A stretch of DNA of 64,000 nt from Terrimonas ferruginea DSM 30193 (GCF_000425585.1 NZ_KE384400.1:153395-217394); one strand, 5' to 3'; positions 44,761 to 57,512 are shown, counted from the stretch's first letter. The notes: generated from the sequence alone by a model not told the origin. Numbers and translations are program-made.

Positions 44761-44809
44761 GGTAATCAGTAATTTTTAGAAGGACTTATCGGCCCTTTCG
44801 TTTCGGCGG

Positions 44810-44817
44810 CAAAAGTA
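44810..44817 (-). promoter_or_regulatory. Candidate -7 box for atpG
   Basis: Minus-strand TACTTTTG fits TAnnTTTG and leaves a leader of about 40 nt. No TTG -33 box at 17-23 bp. Confidence 0.45.
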
Positions 44818-44881
44818 CGGGTTAGGAGGCATATTTTATATATCCGGCCGTAATTTACTTACCCATGATGTGGATAACAGG

Positions 44882-45478
44882 TCAGAAATTCCAGGTGAGC
44901 CCGGCATGCCCTGCTCCGGCGGTGAGCTCTACCCCGCTGAGCTTCTTATCCAGCCAGCGGCCGTGTTTGGATTGTATGTGATACATAATGCCGTCAAACA
45001 GCAGCAGTGCGCCCCCCTGGAGGATCAGGCTGTTGCCATATCCGCGGAACTGGTCGCGTTTTTTGCCGGTATGGCGGTTGGCCCGCTCGTGGAGGTATAA
45101 GCCGCCGAGCATATAAACGCCGTCGAATCCCGCGTTGAAAAGAAAGGTTTTTTCAATGCCGTTCTGGGTGCGTACAGAGCCGGCAAATGTCATCTTTTTT
45201 CCCTCATTTTTCCTTGATTCCCAATAACTTAATTGCCCCAGCGTCAGGTTTACCACGTTGAAATAGGCATTCATTTTATGAAAATATTTTGCTTCACCGC
45301 TGGTGGTACTGCCCAACACCAGTCCGCCGGCAATATTGGCTGCAGCCCAACTGCTGAGCACCAGCATGCCGTGCTGCAGCTTTTTCTCCCGTTTCAGGTT
45401 GAATGAGTCGAGGGAGTTTTTTTGTGCAAAAGCCCACGTGGAAAGGAGGCAGAGGCTGAGGATAAGTAGTTTACGCAT
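44882..45478 (-). CDS. Exported hypothetical membrane-associated protein
   Basis: 198 aa from the ATG at 45478 (MRKLLILSLCLLSTWAFAQ signal); an earlier in-frame ATG reads through repeat DNA. Several short hydrophobic segments (GMLVLSSWAAANIAGGLVLG, GVYMLGGLYLHE, LILQGGALLLFDGIMYHIQ) suggest an integral membrane protein; the texture recalls DUF6992. The function is unknown. It sits between atpG and repeat block F. Confidence 0.6.
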   Translation of the reverse strand: MRKLLILSLCLLSTWAFAQKNSLDSFNLKREKKLQHGMLVLSSWAAANIAGGLVLGSTTSGEAKYFHKMNAYFNVVNLTLGQLSYWESRKNEGKKMTFAGSVRTQNGIEKTFLFNAGFDGVYMLGGLYLHERANRHTGKKRDQFRGYGNSLILQGGALLLFDGIMYHIQSKHGRWLDKKLSGVELTAGAGHAGLTWNF

Positions 45479-45486
45479 ATGTGTCA

Positions 45487-45645
45487 GTTGTGAATGGTGA
45501 ATCGTCATCCTGAAGTGTCGGGAGTGAATAGGTCAATAAGTGAATAAACAGCCTCGCTGTTTACTTATTACTTACCCCTTATTACCTTAAACCTTACACC
45601 TTAAGCCTTATACCTTAAGCCTTCCTCCTTCCTTTCTCACCTTAG
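45487..45645. repeat. Heptamer repeat block F
   Basis: GTGAATN units, the 24-bp core at 45503-45526 (inverted relative to block E), the hairpin TAAACAGC..GCTGTTTA (45543-45561), ACTTATT-type units and then ACCTTAN/GCCTTAN units to 45625. Confidence 0.75.
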
Positions 45646-46329
45646 CAAAAATTCCCGCTTCAGCCGGTAATTAAGGTACAATGCACCGCCTTCCGGCGTG
45701 GTGTCCTTTAAGTTACGTTTTATATCCGTGCTCAGATCTAAATAAACCGGGCCTTTTTTTAATACTGTCAGTTCCTCCGCCGGCACCACAATTCTGCCCT
45801 GCTTCACCTTTTCGATGCGCTCGATGCCATTTCCCCGGAAAGAGGTATCCGTCATCATCAGATGCAGCCGCTCCCCCTCTTCCAATCCACCTATTTCCAG
45901 CACCAGATCTTTCCCCGCAGACATACTGTCAGGAAGCAATCCCAGCTGAAAAGGGGTATAGGTAAATTGTTCCGTGTATTTTTTTCCCGCCGGACCGGTA
46001 AAAACAATTTCATGTTTCCCCGCAAAGGAATCAGTGGCGATGTCGGCTTCGTAATAGGCTCCGTTGAAGCGGGAACTGTCAACGTTCAGCATTTTCCCGT
46101 CCAGCGTTACCCGGCTGGGATCTTCGAGTACCAGCGTGGTGCCGCCGGATCCGGCAAAACGATACTGTAAACGGACCGTGGTGCGCCCTGTGGCTTCGTC
46201 TCCCGAAATCCGGTAATCAAAATAAATCGTCTCCGGATTTACATCTTTTGCTTTCCCGATCTCTTCGTTGTTACAGGCCGCCATCCCCACAATCGCAGAT
46301 ACAACCATTAATACTATCAGCTTTTTCAT
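45637..46329 (-). CDS. Lipoprotein of unknown function
   Basis: 230 aa from the ATG at 46329. The lipobox is MAAC (Cys19), followed by NNEEIGKAKD. The mature part is beta-rich (ETIYFDYRISGDEATGRTTVRLQYRF), with Ig-like texture and no catalytic motif. It is divergent from secA, 199 bp apart. Its 3' end reaches repeat block F. Confidence 0.65.
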   Translation of the reverse strand: MKKLIVLMVVSAIVGMAACNNEEIGKAKDVNPETIYFDYRISGDEATGRTTVRLQYRFAGSGGTTLVLEDPSRVTLDGKMLNVDSSRFNGAYYEADIATDSFAGKHEIVFTGPAGKKYTEQFTYTPFQLGLLPDSMSAGKDLVLEIGGLEEGERLHLMMTDTSFRGNGIERIEKVKQGRIVVPAEELTVLKKGPVYLDLSTDIKRNLKDTTPEGGALYLNYRLKREFLLR

Positions 46330-46402
46330 ATTTACCATTTTTTAACGCAACCCAGGCGTGTTTATCAACACTGTTCTTATAGTCAACTACCGTACTAAGT
46401 CG

Positions 46403-46410
46403 TATCTTTG
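46403..46410 (+). promoter_or_regulatory. Candidate -7 box for secA
   Basis: TATCTTTG matches TAnnTTTG exactly, 118 bp before the ATG. No TTG at the -33 distance. Confidence 0.4.
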
Positions 46411-46528
46411 CTCCCTTGTGGATAATCCACTGGCTGTCAAATTGGCTCATGGGAAGCCATAGCACCCTTTTTGACAACACAAATATTCACAAATAACGTT
46501 ATTTAGCAATACCCAATAACACTTAATC

Positions 46529-49852
<3,324 letters not shown>

Positions 49853-49887
49853 CAGCCCTTTTTTAGGTTGATAAATATCATGAAATC

Positions 49888-49920
49888 AGGCCCGTAGAAA
49901 AAAAATCTGCGGGCCTTTCT
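49888..49920 (+). terminator. secA terminator
   Basis: Eleven-bp stem AGGCCCGTAGA / TCTGCGGGCCT (one G-U) with an A-rich loop and a T-rich tail. Confidence 0.85.
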
Positions 49921-49995
49921 TATGCTATATTATTGGTTTTCACCTAGTTTTCAGAAAAGTGATTTTACGGACTGAGACGAAGCGTAGTTTTACTA

Positions 49996-50026
49996 TTTGG
50001 AAATAGTAAATCCTGCAATACATTTG
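49996..50026 (+). promoter_or_regulatory. Strong promoter of the T9SS-exported protein gene
   Basis: TTTG (49996-49999), 19-bp spacer, TACATTTG (50019-50026): an exact fit to the Bacteroidota TTTG-N19-TAnnTTTG consensus. The leader is about 105 nt. An ACTATTT/AAATAGT palindrome (49992-50007) overlaps the -33 box and may bind a regulator. Confidence 0.75.
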
Positions 50027-50138
50027 CCTCATCTTACGATTTACGGCTGCGAAAAACGCAGGAAATACTTCGGAAAAGATGCGGAAAATCCGACGCAAAA
50101 ACAGGATAAAAACGATCTCAACCCTAACTGAAAACGAT

Positions 50139-51740
50139 ATGAAACAAATTTCTACCCTTTTTACTTTAGTTGCTTTAAGTGTTTCCTCTTTCTTTGCCCA
50201 AAAGGCATCTGCACAAACTGTTTACGTCAACAATGGTAGTTCTACTAACTACAATCTGCTCCCCGGCGACAGCCTTTGCATCAAATCCGGAACTTACACA
50301 GGTAATATTACGAGCTGGAATGCCGGCGCAAAAATCTCTGTTGAGCAGGGTGCTACTTTCAGACCCAACAGCCTCCAGAACTACGTTTTCAAACTGATCG
50401 TACGTGGTAATGCCACACTGCCTAACTTCAGCACCCTGAACGGCTTCAGCCTGGAGAACTACGGCAATATTACCGTTACCGGTTCTGCCCAGATGGCGCA
50501 AAGCGCTCAGACCTTCAATAACTACTTCGGTGCTACCATCACCTTCAATGGCGACTTCGCCATGAACATCAGCGGTGGTCACTTCATCAACCAGGGTGAT
50601 ATGGTTGTTAACGGTAACTTCAGCATCAACTCTGCCGCTACCTTCGCCAACCGCCGCAGCATTGTGGTAAATGGTAATATCAATGTAAACGGTGGTACCC
50701 TGACCAACCTCGGCCGCTTTTATGCTACCGGCAAAATGACTTTCGCTTCCAGCAGCGTATTTCAGAACAACTGCCGCGCTATTGCCGATAATGGAATTGA
50801 AATCTCTAACTCATCTGCAACTGTTTATAATAACGGTCTGCTGTGGTCAACCGTAAGCAAGAACAACTCTTACTTTACCAACAGCGGTACATTCATCTCT
50901 ACTGCAAATGCTTATGTGAAAGCAGCTAACCTGACCAACTGGGGTACGATCCGCGGTGCTGGTTACTTCTACTTCACTGGCACTACCATCGGTGGTGGTA
51001 ACATTGGTACGGCAGGTAATACATCAGATACCATCCGTGTATACGACGTAACCCGCTCCAACCCCAACACCATTTTCGATTCTCATAATTCAAATGTTTA
51101 TCCTAATGTTAAATACCAGGTATTTAACGCTCCTGATACCCTGAATGCATCAATCGGTGCTTGTGCTCCTGAAACTGCTACATTGCCCCTTGCTGTTAAG
51201 TGGAACTACTTCCTCGTTAACCTGAGCAACAATGTACCGGTGCTGGAATGGTCTGCACAACTGGACAACTCTACCAACTTTGAAGTTCAGCGCAGCTATG
51301 ACGGCAACAATTTCTCTACTATCGCAGTGGTACTGTCTTCTGAGGAAATGCAGAAATACCAGTATGCCGATCAGCAGGTAAACACACAGGTTAAAGTTGT
51401 CTACTATCGCATCCGCGCAGTAGAACCCAGCGGCTACGTGAAGTTCTCTGATGTTCGCAGTGTGCGTTTCGCCAATACTACCAACACCACCGTACAGGTT
51501 ACTCCTAACCCTTTTACAAGCCAGTTTAGTATCGGTTACACTGCAGCAGCCCGTGAAAATGTACAGATTCGTGTCATTAACCTGTCTGGTCAGGTAATGG
51601 TTACACGTTCAGCCACCATGAACGCAGGTTTCAACAGCCTGACCATTACTGAAGCTTCTTCATTGACAAAAGGCATGTATCTGGTACAGATCGTGAGTGA
51701 AAATCGCGTAGTCGCTTCTGAGAAACTTCTGAAACAATAA
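50139..51740 (+). CDS. T9SS-exported repeat protein
   Basis: 533 aa from the ATG at 50139; a longer frame from 50079 would run through the leader. Signal peptide ending KASAQ. The middle (about 70-300) holds repeated short beta-rich units with NYGNITVTG, NQGDMVVNG, NRRSIVVNG and NLGRFYATG, which suggests a beta-helix. The C-terminus PNPFTSQFSIGYTAA..VRVINLSGQV..GMYLVQIVSENRVVASEKLLKQ is a type A T9SS sorting domain. Codon use is strongly biased to a few codons, which suggests high expression. It is probably a surface or secreted structural protein. Confidence 0.85.
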   Translation: MKQISTLFTLVALSVSSFFAQKASAQTVYVNNGSSTNYNLLPGDSLCIKSGTYTGNITSWNAGAKISVEQGATFRPNSLQNYVFKLIVRGNATLPNFSTLNGFSLENYGNITVTGSAQMAQSAQTFNNYFGATITFNGDFAMNISGGHFINQGDMVVNGNFSINSAATFANRRSIVVNGNINVNGGTLTNLGRFYATGKMTFASSSVFQNNCRAIADNGIEISNSSATVYNNGLLWSTVSKNNSYFTNSGTFISTANAYVKAANLTNWGTIRGAGYFYFTGTTIGGGNIGTAGNTSDTIRVYDVTRSNPNTIFDSHNSNVYPNVKYQVFNAPDTLNASIGACAPETATLPLAVKWNYFLVNLSNNVPVLEWSAQLDNSTNFEVQRSYDGNNFSTIAVVLSSEEMQKYQYADQQVNTQVKVVYYRIRAVEPSGYVKFSDVRSVRFANTTNTTVQVTPNPFTSQFSIGYTAAARENVQIRVINLSGQVMVTRSATMNAGFNSLTITEASSLTKGMYLVQIVSENRVVASEKLLKQ

Positions 51741-51771
51741 TAAACGAATTCAGCTTTGGACGGTTGAGAAC

Positions 51772-51804
51772 AAAACGCCCCCGGTTTATCCGGGGGCGTT
51801 TTAA
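51772..51804 (+). terminator. Terminator of the T9SS-exported protein gene
   Basis: Thirteen-bp perfect stem AAAACGCCCCCGG / CCGGGGGCGTTTT around TTTAT, with a T-run. Confidence 0.9.
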
Positions 51805-52004
51805 TGTGTAAATATGCAAATGTGCCGCCTTCGGCGGGGCATGTGGAAATGGTTTTAGCTGCGCTCCTCCTTCTCCGGAGCTCGATTGGTATCAACGAGC
51901 ATTCACTAATCATTGTCGTTAACTAAAACGCTATATACTACCCCGGTTATTACAAACTTTGGTCACTTATTCTTTCATTTACACACTTTCACATTTACAC
52001 ATTT
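51803..52004. repeat. Short tandem repeats and hairpin
   Basis: GTGTAAATATGCAAATGTG-type units beside a GCCGCC/GGCGGG hairpin (51824-51839), and TTTACAC/TTTCAC units at 51976-52003. These resemble, in different bases, the heptamer families elsewhere. No gene was seen in the gap. Confidence 0.45.
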
Positions 52005-52030
52005 AAAAAGCTCCGTTTCCGGAGCTTTTT
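52005..52030 (-). terminator. Terminator of the amidohydrolase operon
   Basis: Eleven-bp perfect stem AAAAAGCTCCG / CGGAGCTTTTT with loop TTTC, 5 bp after the stop at 52035. It can work on both strands. Confidence 0.88.
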
Positions 52031-52034
52031 AAAA

Positions 52035-53342
52035 TCACTTTATCCCATACTTCTTCTTATACCTTTCATACAACTGTGTCTGCTTGTTTTCCAGGCTTAC
52101 TTTACGGCCCTGGATAAACACATCCGTTACAAGACTGGTGCGCATATCCAGCAGATCACCCGCGCTGATCACAATGTTGGCGTCTTTCCCTACTTCAAGA
52201 GTGCCCGTACGATCTGCAATGCCTAATATTTTGGCCGGGTTCAATGTCACCGACTGCAGCGCTTCTTCTTTCGTAAGACCATAAGCCGCTGCCGTTCCGG
52301 CATTGAAAGGAAGATTACGGTAGCGCGATTCACCATGATCATCGTTGATCGCAAATAAAACACCCGCTTTCTGGAGGATCGCCGGCGTTTTATAAGGCTG
52401 ATCTACGTCGTCGTCTTCCAGCGTAGGCAGGTTGTGCATGGGCGACAGGATCACGGCAATGTTGTTTTCGCGCAGCAGATCGGCGATCTGGTAGCTTTCA
52501 CTACCGCCAACGATTACCACATCCACGCCAAATTCTTTCGCGAAATCAATAGCCACCAGCATTTCCTTTACAATGCCCGCGTGCACAAACAGCTTTTGTT
52601 TTTTCTCAAACAACGGACGCAGCGATTCAAACCGCAGGTTTGTTTCGGCATGCGTTTTTTCCGCCAGGTAAGCTTTCGCTTCGCGGAAAAATTGTTTTAC
52701 GGCTTCTACACGGGCCAGTGCCTCTTTAATCGGATCATTTTGCCCCTGCATTCCACCGCCACCGAAACGTCCTCTGCGCTGCAACAAGGAAGGAAAATTG
52801 AGGTGAAGCGCACCATCCAGTTGGTAAGCGGCGTCTTCCCAGTTCCAGGCATCGAGTTGTACCACGCTCGAAGTGCCCGTCAGCAATCCACCCTGCGGAC
52901 TTACTGAAGCCAGCAGAATTCCGTTTGCTTTTAAGGTATTGATGATACGCGAATCCGTGTTATAAGCCACAATCGAGCGCACGCTCGTGTTCCAGTCGCC
53001 CAATTCGCGGAAGTCGTTGGAACCGCGCACACCACTGCTGATTTCTTTTAAACCAAGATCCGTGTCCGGCAGGATCATACCGGGATAAACCTGTTTACCC
53101 GCAGCATTGTACACGCGTACATCGTCCACCGGAATGGGAATATTGGTCCCTACCTGCTCTATTTTTCCATTGTTGATTTTGATCGTGCCGTTGTTGATCA
53201 CCTGTCCGTTGCCTACGTGAATAGTGGCGTTGGTGATAAAACTGAGTCCTTTGTATTCCGGAGCGGGATATACATCGTCCTGTGCCGACGCTACTCCACC
53301 GGCCAGCAGCAAGGCGATGATCGCTGTTATATTTTTTTTCAT
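52035..53342 (-). CDS. Exported amidohydrolase-fold protein with degenerate metal site
   Basis: 435 aa, signal peptide (cut near VASAQD). It has the composite-domain and barrel pattern of imidazolonepropionase-like amidohydrolases (GKQVYPGMILPD, the end TLEVGKDANIVISAGD). Where the metal-binding HxH should be it reads PDTDLG. FVHAG and FAINDDHGE segments remain. Catalysis by the usual metal mechanism is therefore doubtful. It lies 11 bp after the 1043-aa-type amidohydrolase gene and the two probably work together. Confidence 0.8.
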   Translation of the reverse strand: MKKNITAIIALLLAGGVASAQDDVYPAPEYKGLSFITNATIHVGNGQVINNGTIKINNGKIEQVGTNIPIPVDDVRVYNAAGKQVYPGMILPDTDLGLKEISSGVRGSNDFRELGDWNTSVRSIVAYNTDSRIINTLKANGILLASVSPQGGLLTGTSSVVQLDAWNWEDAAYQLDGALHLNFPSLLQRRGRFGGGGMQGQNDPIKEALARVEAVKQFFREAKAYLAEKTHAETNLRFESLRPLFEKKQKLFVHAGIVKEMLVAIDFAKEFGVDVVIVGGSESYQIADLLRENNIAVILSPMHNLPTLEDDDVDQPYKTPAILQKAGVLFAINDDHGESRYRNLPFNAGTAAAYGLTKEEALQSVTLNPAKILGIADRTGTLEVGKDANIVISAGDLLDMRTSLVTDVFIQGRKVSLENKQTQLYERYKKKYGIK

Positions 53343-53353
53343 CCTTGTTTTTT

Positions 53354-56300
53354 TTATTGGTGATTTGCCTCGTTTTCTTCGTGTTCGTCTGTTTCCAGTA
53401 AGCCCACACGATGATCGTATTCTTCGCAGTGCAGTACAACCTGCGGTGTTGGTCTTGCAGGACCTGCCGTGCCGGAGCTGCGTCCTTCAGCGATCATTTT
53501 TTGCACCAGCCTGTTTTTCTCGGCTGCAATACGCACGCGTGCTGCTTCGTCTTTCTGACGATCGAAATACACCGTTCCGTCCACGATCGTGTAAAGTGCT
53601 TTGGCATAAATGCTCAGCGGATGATCGCTCCACAATACGAGATCAGCATCTTTTCCTTCACGGATACTACCCACCCATTTGTCGATATGCAGTGCTTTGG
53701 CAGGATTGAGCGTCACCATTTTCAAAGCATCCTCTTCACTCACACCACCATATTTAATAGCTTTCGCTGCTTCCTGGTTGAGGCGGCGGGCCATTTCCGC
53801 ATCATCGGAATTAATACACACGTTCAGGCCCACTTTGTGCATGATAGCGGCGTTGTAGGCGATCGCATCCTGTACTTCCATTTTATAAGCCCACCAATCG
53901 GAGAAGGTAGAAGCATTTGCGCCACGCTCTTTCATTTTGTCTGCCACTTTATACCCTTCAAGGATATGGGTAAACGTATTCACCTTGAAGCCATATTTAT
54001 CGGCCACGCGCAACAGCGCAGTGATCTCGCTTTGTACATAAGAGTGGCAGGTAATGAAGCGTTTGTTTTCCATGATCTCTACCAGTGCATCGAGTTCGAG
54101 ATCGCGGCGGCGGAGATTTTTTGCGGTCTTGTCGTCGCGGTAATCGCGTGCACGCTGGAAGGCATCGGCCAATACTTCTTCTACGCCCATGCGGGTATCG
54201 GGGAAGCGGCTGTTGCCTTGTGTGGCAGCAGTGCGTTTTACGTTTTCGCCTAAGGCAAATTTGATAAACGGATCGGCTCCTTTGAATTTCAGTCCTTCAT
54301 CATCGGCACCCCAGCGCAGTTTGATGAGTTGGGTCTGGCCGCCGATCGTATTGGCAGAACCGTGCAGGATATGCGAAGTGGTTACACCACCGCTCAACTG
54401 ACGATAGATATTCACGTCGTCGGGATTGAGGTTATCACCAATGCGCACTTCTGAGGTTACCGATTGTGCGCCCTCGTTGATGGAGAATGCGGCGATATGT
54501 GAGTGTTCGTCGATCACACCTGCTGTCAGGTGTTTGCCGCTGCCGTCGATCACGGTTGCGCCTGCTTCGGAGAGATTGCGGCCGACTTTGGCAATTTTAC
54601 CATTGCGTACAACCACATCAACGCCTTCGAGCTTACCATCCTTTTCATTGGTCCATACCGTTGCGTTGCGGATCAGCAGGGATTGCGCTACCGGAATGGT
54701 GTCGTTTCCGTAGCTGCCAAACGGATAGGTTACATGTGCCATGGCTGATGGCGTTCGTTTGCGGCCCGTATCAGGTGCCGGTGTGCCGGCCTGCTGGTAA
54801 ACGGCTGTCCAGGAGATTGTTTTACCCAGTGTGTCTACACCGGTTCCCTGCCAGCCGTTGCCGATACGGGCACCGCTGAGGCGGATACCGGATGCATTGC
54901 CTGCTGCTCCGGGCCTGCCCGCACCACGGCCGCTGCTCCTGGGCGACAGTGTGAGGGATACCAGTCCGGCATTATAGGCAAACTTGGCCGTCAGTGTGTC
55001 TTTGCTCCATACGGTTGCGCTGGAAGCTGATTTGATATCGAGATTATATTCGGTGGTGCCGCCTGCACCGCGCAGGGTAAGTTTGTAAAGGCCTTGTATT
55101 TCCCATCCTTCGGGACGTACGTTGTAGCGCTCGCCCTGCACCCAGTTCTCCACTATCTGGGTTCTTTCCTGGAAAATATTTCCGGTAGTGATGAGGAAGT
55201 TGGCGAGTTTGCCGGCGTCCAGGCTTCCTACTTTATCATATACACCGAGCAACATGGCGGGTGTGCGCGTCAGGGCGTCCATGGCACGTGATTCGGAAAG
55301 TCCGTACTGAATGGCTTTGCGCAGGTTGGGCCAGAATTGTTTGGCGTCGCGGAGATCGGAGGTGGTGAGAGCAAAGCTGATTCCTGCTTTTTCCAATGCC
55401 GCGGCATTGCCGGCTGCCAGTTCCCAATGCTGCAGGTCACCGAGTGACACAAAACGTGCATCCGCAGGATCTTCTACATTCTGCGCTTCGGGATAGTTCA
55501 GGGAAATGATGAAGTTTGCTTTGGTAGCGGCGATCTCTTTGATGCGCTGGTATTCGTTGCTGCCACCTTTGATGATGTATTGCACACCAAACTCATCACC
55601 GATGCGGTCGGCACGGATCTCGCTCCATTTATCGCCGGCCTCAAATATCTGCGGCAGTGTCTGGCTCGCGTTCCATGCGTCGAGACTCAGGTTAAGGCCT
55701 TCGCTTGCGGGACGGTTGCGGTACCAGGCTGCATCGATATAGGTCTGACGCAACAGGGCCACCGCCCCCATGATAGAACCGGGATAGCTCTGGGAGGAAG
55801 TGCCTTTGCTGAAGGAATAATGTGCCGAAGCTTTTTCTTTGACCACTACTTTGTTGTCGCGGATGGCAGCAAGCGTTACCACGGCACCTGTGCCGCGTGC
55901 GATACCATCTTTCTGATGGGTAAGCACGGTGCCGAAACCGATATCGCGCAACGGCTTTGCTTTGCTGTCGTCTACTGAAAAAAGATCGATGCCATTTACC
56001 TCACTGCGGATGGCCTGGTTCCAACCCACGGCGCCTTTGGTAGAAGAGGTAAATTGTTGCGGAGCAAAAAAACCTCTTTCTCCCGGCTGGCGTTGCGGCG
56101 TGGCAATACCATAATCGCTGTAGATGTCGATCAGGGAAGGGTAGATGAATTTGCCGCTGCAGTCGAGTACGACGGCGTCTTTGGGAAGGGATACACCTTT
56201 GCCTGCGGCAACAATGCGTCCGTCGCGGATCAGCAGGGTTGCCTCCGTGACGGTTGTTTGTCCGTCTTTGACAAGTGTGGCGTTGGTGAAAGCGTAGCAG

Positions 56301-56428
56301 CCGCTGCGCGGGTCAGCCAATCCGTTGACCGGAAAGGTGGTTGTCTGGGCATTCAGCAGGCGCGTACAGGATAGAACAAGAAAAAGCAGACCTGCGCGTA
56401 GCAGGCATTCTGGTTTGGTCATCGCCAT
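53354..56428 (-). CDS. Large exported amidohydrolase with two amidohydrolase-like halves
   Basis: 1024 aa from the ATG at 56428 (an ATG two codons later is also possible), with a signal peptide ending LLNAQ. Half 1 (about 35-460) has amidohydrolase composition but IDIYSDYG in place of the HxH metal motif. Half 2 (about 600-990) is intact: GVIDEHSHI, FITCHSYVQSEI, FTHILEG, VCINSDDAEMARRLNQEAAKAIKYG and the end GSIREGKDADLVLWSDHPLS. The substrate is unknown; peptide or cyclic amide hydrolysis is likely. It is the first gene of a two-gene operon. Confidence 0.85.
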   Translation of the reverse strand: MAMTKPECLLRAGLLFLVLSCTRLLNAQTTTFPVNGLADPRSGCYAFTNATLVKDGQTTVTEATLLIRDGRIVAAGKGVSLPKDAVVLDCSGKFIYPSLIDIYSDYGIATPQRQPGERGFFAPQQFTSSTKGAVGWNQAIRSEVNGIDLFSVDDSKAKPLRDIGFGTVLTHQKDGIARGTGAVVTLAAIRDNKVVVKEKASAHYSFSKGTSSQSYPGSIMGAVALLRQTYIDAAWYRNRPASEGLNLSLDAWNASQTLPQIFEAGDKWSEIRADRIGDEFGVQYIIKGGSNEYQRIKEIAATKANFIISLNYPEAQNVEDPADARFVSLGDLQHWELAAGNAAALEKAGISFALTTSDLRDAKQFWPNLRKAIQYGLSESRAMDALTRTPAMLLGVYDKVGSLDAGKLANFLITTGNIFQERTQIVENWVQGERYNVRPEGWEIQGLYKLTLRGAGGTTEYNLDIKSASSATVWSKDTLTAKFAYNAGLVSLTLSPRSSGRGAGRPGAAGNASGIRLSGARIGNGWQGTGVDTLGKTISWTAVYQQAGTPAPDTGRKRTPSAMAHVTYPFGSYGNDTIPVAQSLLIRNATVWTNEKDGKLEGVDVVVRNGKIAKVGRNLSEAGATVIDGSGKHLTAGVIDEHSHIAAFSINEGAQSVTSEVRIGDNLNPDDVNIYRQLSGGVTTSHILHGSANTIGGQTQLIKLRWGADDEGLKFKGADPFIKFALGENVKRTAATQGNSRFPDTRMGVEEVLADAFQRARDYRDDKTAKNLRRRDLELDALVEIMENKRFITCHSYVQSEITALLRVADKYGFKVNTFTHILEGYKVADKMKERGANASTFSDWWAYKMEVQDAIAYNAAIMHKVGLNVCINSDDAEMARRLNQEAAKAIKYGGVSEEDALKMVTLNPAKALHIDKWVGSIREGKDADLVLWSDHPLSIYAKALYTIVDGTVYFDRQKDEAARVRIAAEKNRLVQKMIAEGRSSGTAGPARPTPQVVLHCEEYDHRVGLLETDEHEENEANHQ

Positions 56429-56560
56429 TTGTTTTAATGTTAGAAAAGCTTCCGTAGCGGTGTGTGCAGTCGATCGTGGTGCCAATTTAAAGCAATTAGC
56501 GCATAAATCGAAAGCCGTTCAACACAAGAACCCAAAACAAGGGTTTCTGCCCGGTTTACT

Positions 56561-56568
56561 TATCTTTG
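56561..56568 (+). promoter_or_regulatory. Candidate -7 box for deoC
   Basis: TATCTTTG, 23 bp before the deoC ATG. No TTG at 17-23 bp upstream. Confidence 0.5.
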
Positions 56569-56591
56569 GAACTTTCTAAACTGAATGATCT

Positions 56592-57512
56592 ATGGCTGCT
56601 GCCAGTTCACAAACGATGCTTCCCGACTTCTCGCTCTCTCCCCGGATCGACCAGGTGGGCGTGGAAGAAAGAGCTGCACGCTTTACTACACGTAGTATAA
56701 AAAAAGAAAGCAAGCTCAACGGCCTGAAGCTTATCCTCAACATGATCGACCTTACCACCCTCGAAGGCAAGGATACCGATGGAAAAGTAAAACAGCTTTG
56801 TTATAAAGCCATGCACCTGCACGATGCCGTACCCGGACTACCCACGGTAGCGGCAGTATGTGTATATCCGTCGATGGTGAAAGTAGCCCGCAAGGCGTTG
56901 GAAGGTTCGGGTATCAAAGTAGCGTCGGTATCGACAGCCTTCCCGAGTGGACAAGCCCCGCGCGATATCAAACTGCGCGATACGCGTTTCGCCGTCAGCG
57001 AAGGTGCGGATGAGATCGACATGGTCATCAGCCGCGGACGTTTTCATGCAGGAGAATACAATTTTGTATTTGATGAAATAGCCGCAATCAAAGAAGCCTG
57101 TGGTGATGCACGCCTGAAAGTGATCCTGGAAACAGGTGAACTCGGCACTTACGACAAAGTCAGAAGAGCCAGTGACATCGCAATGTATGCAGGCGCTGAT
57201 TTTATCAAAACATCAACCGGTAAAATTCAACCGGCCGCTACGATGCCCGTAACACTCGTGATGCTCGAAGCCATCCGTGATTTTTATTATAAAACAGGAA
57301 AAATGATCGGCATGAAACCTGCCGGCGGCATTTCCAAATCAAAACTCGCACTGCATTACCTGGTAATGCTGAAAGAAGTGCTGGGCGAAGACTGGCTGAC
57401 GAATGAATGGTTCCGTTTCGGTGCCAGCAGTCTCGCCAATGATGTGCTGATGCAGATTGTTAAGGAACACACGGGTGTTTATCAGAGTGCGAATTATTTT
57501 TCCGTGGATTAG
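56592..57512 (+). CDS. deoC: Deoxyribose-phosphate aldolase
   Basis: 306 aa class I aldolase that cleaves 2-deoxyribose 5-phosphate to glyceraldehyde 3-phosphate and acetaldehyde. The Schiff-base lysine is Lys206 in GADFIKTSTGK, and Lys242 lies in GMKPAGGI. The length is that of the longer DeoC subgroup (about 300 aa). The two ALDH genes downstream could oxidise the acetaldehyde. Separation by repeat block G (234 bp) leaves co-transcription open. Confidence 0.96.
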   Translation: MAAASSQTMLPDFSLSPRIDQVGVEERAARFTTRSIKKESKLNGLKLILNMIDLTTLEGKDTDGKVKQLCYKAMHLHDAVPGLPTVAAVCVYPSMVKVARKALEGSGIKVASVSTAFPSGQAPRDIKLRDTRFAVSEGADEIDMVISRGRFHAGEYNFVFDEIAAIKEACGDARLKVILETGELGTYDKVRRASDIAMYAGADFIKTSTGKIQPAATMPVTLVMLEAIRDFYYKTGKMIGMKPAGGISKSKLALHYLVMLKEVLGEDWLTNEWFRFGASSLANDVLMQIVKEHTGVYQSANYFSVD

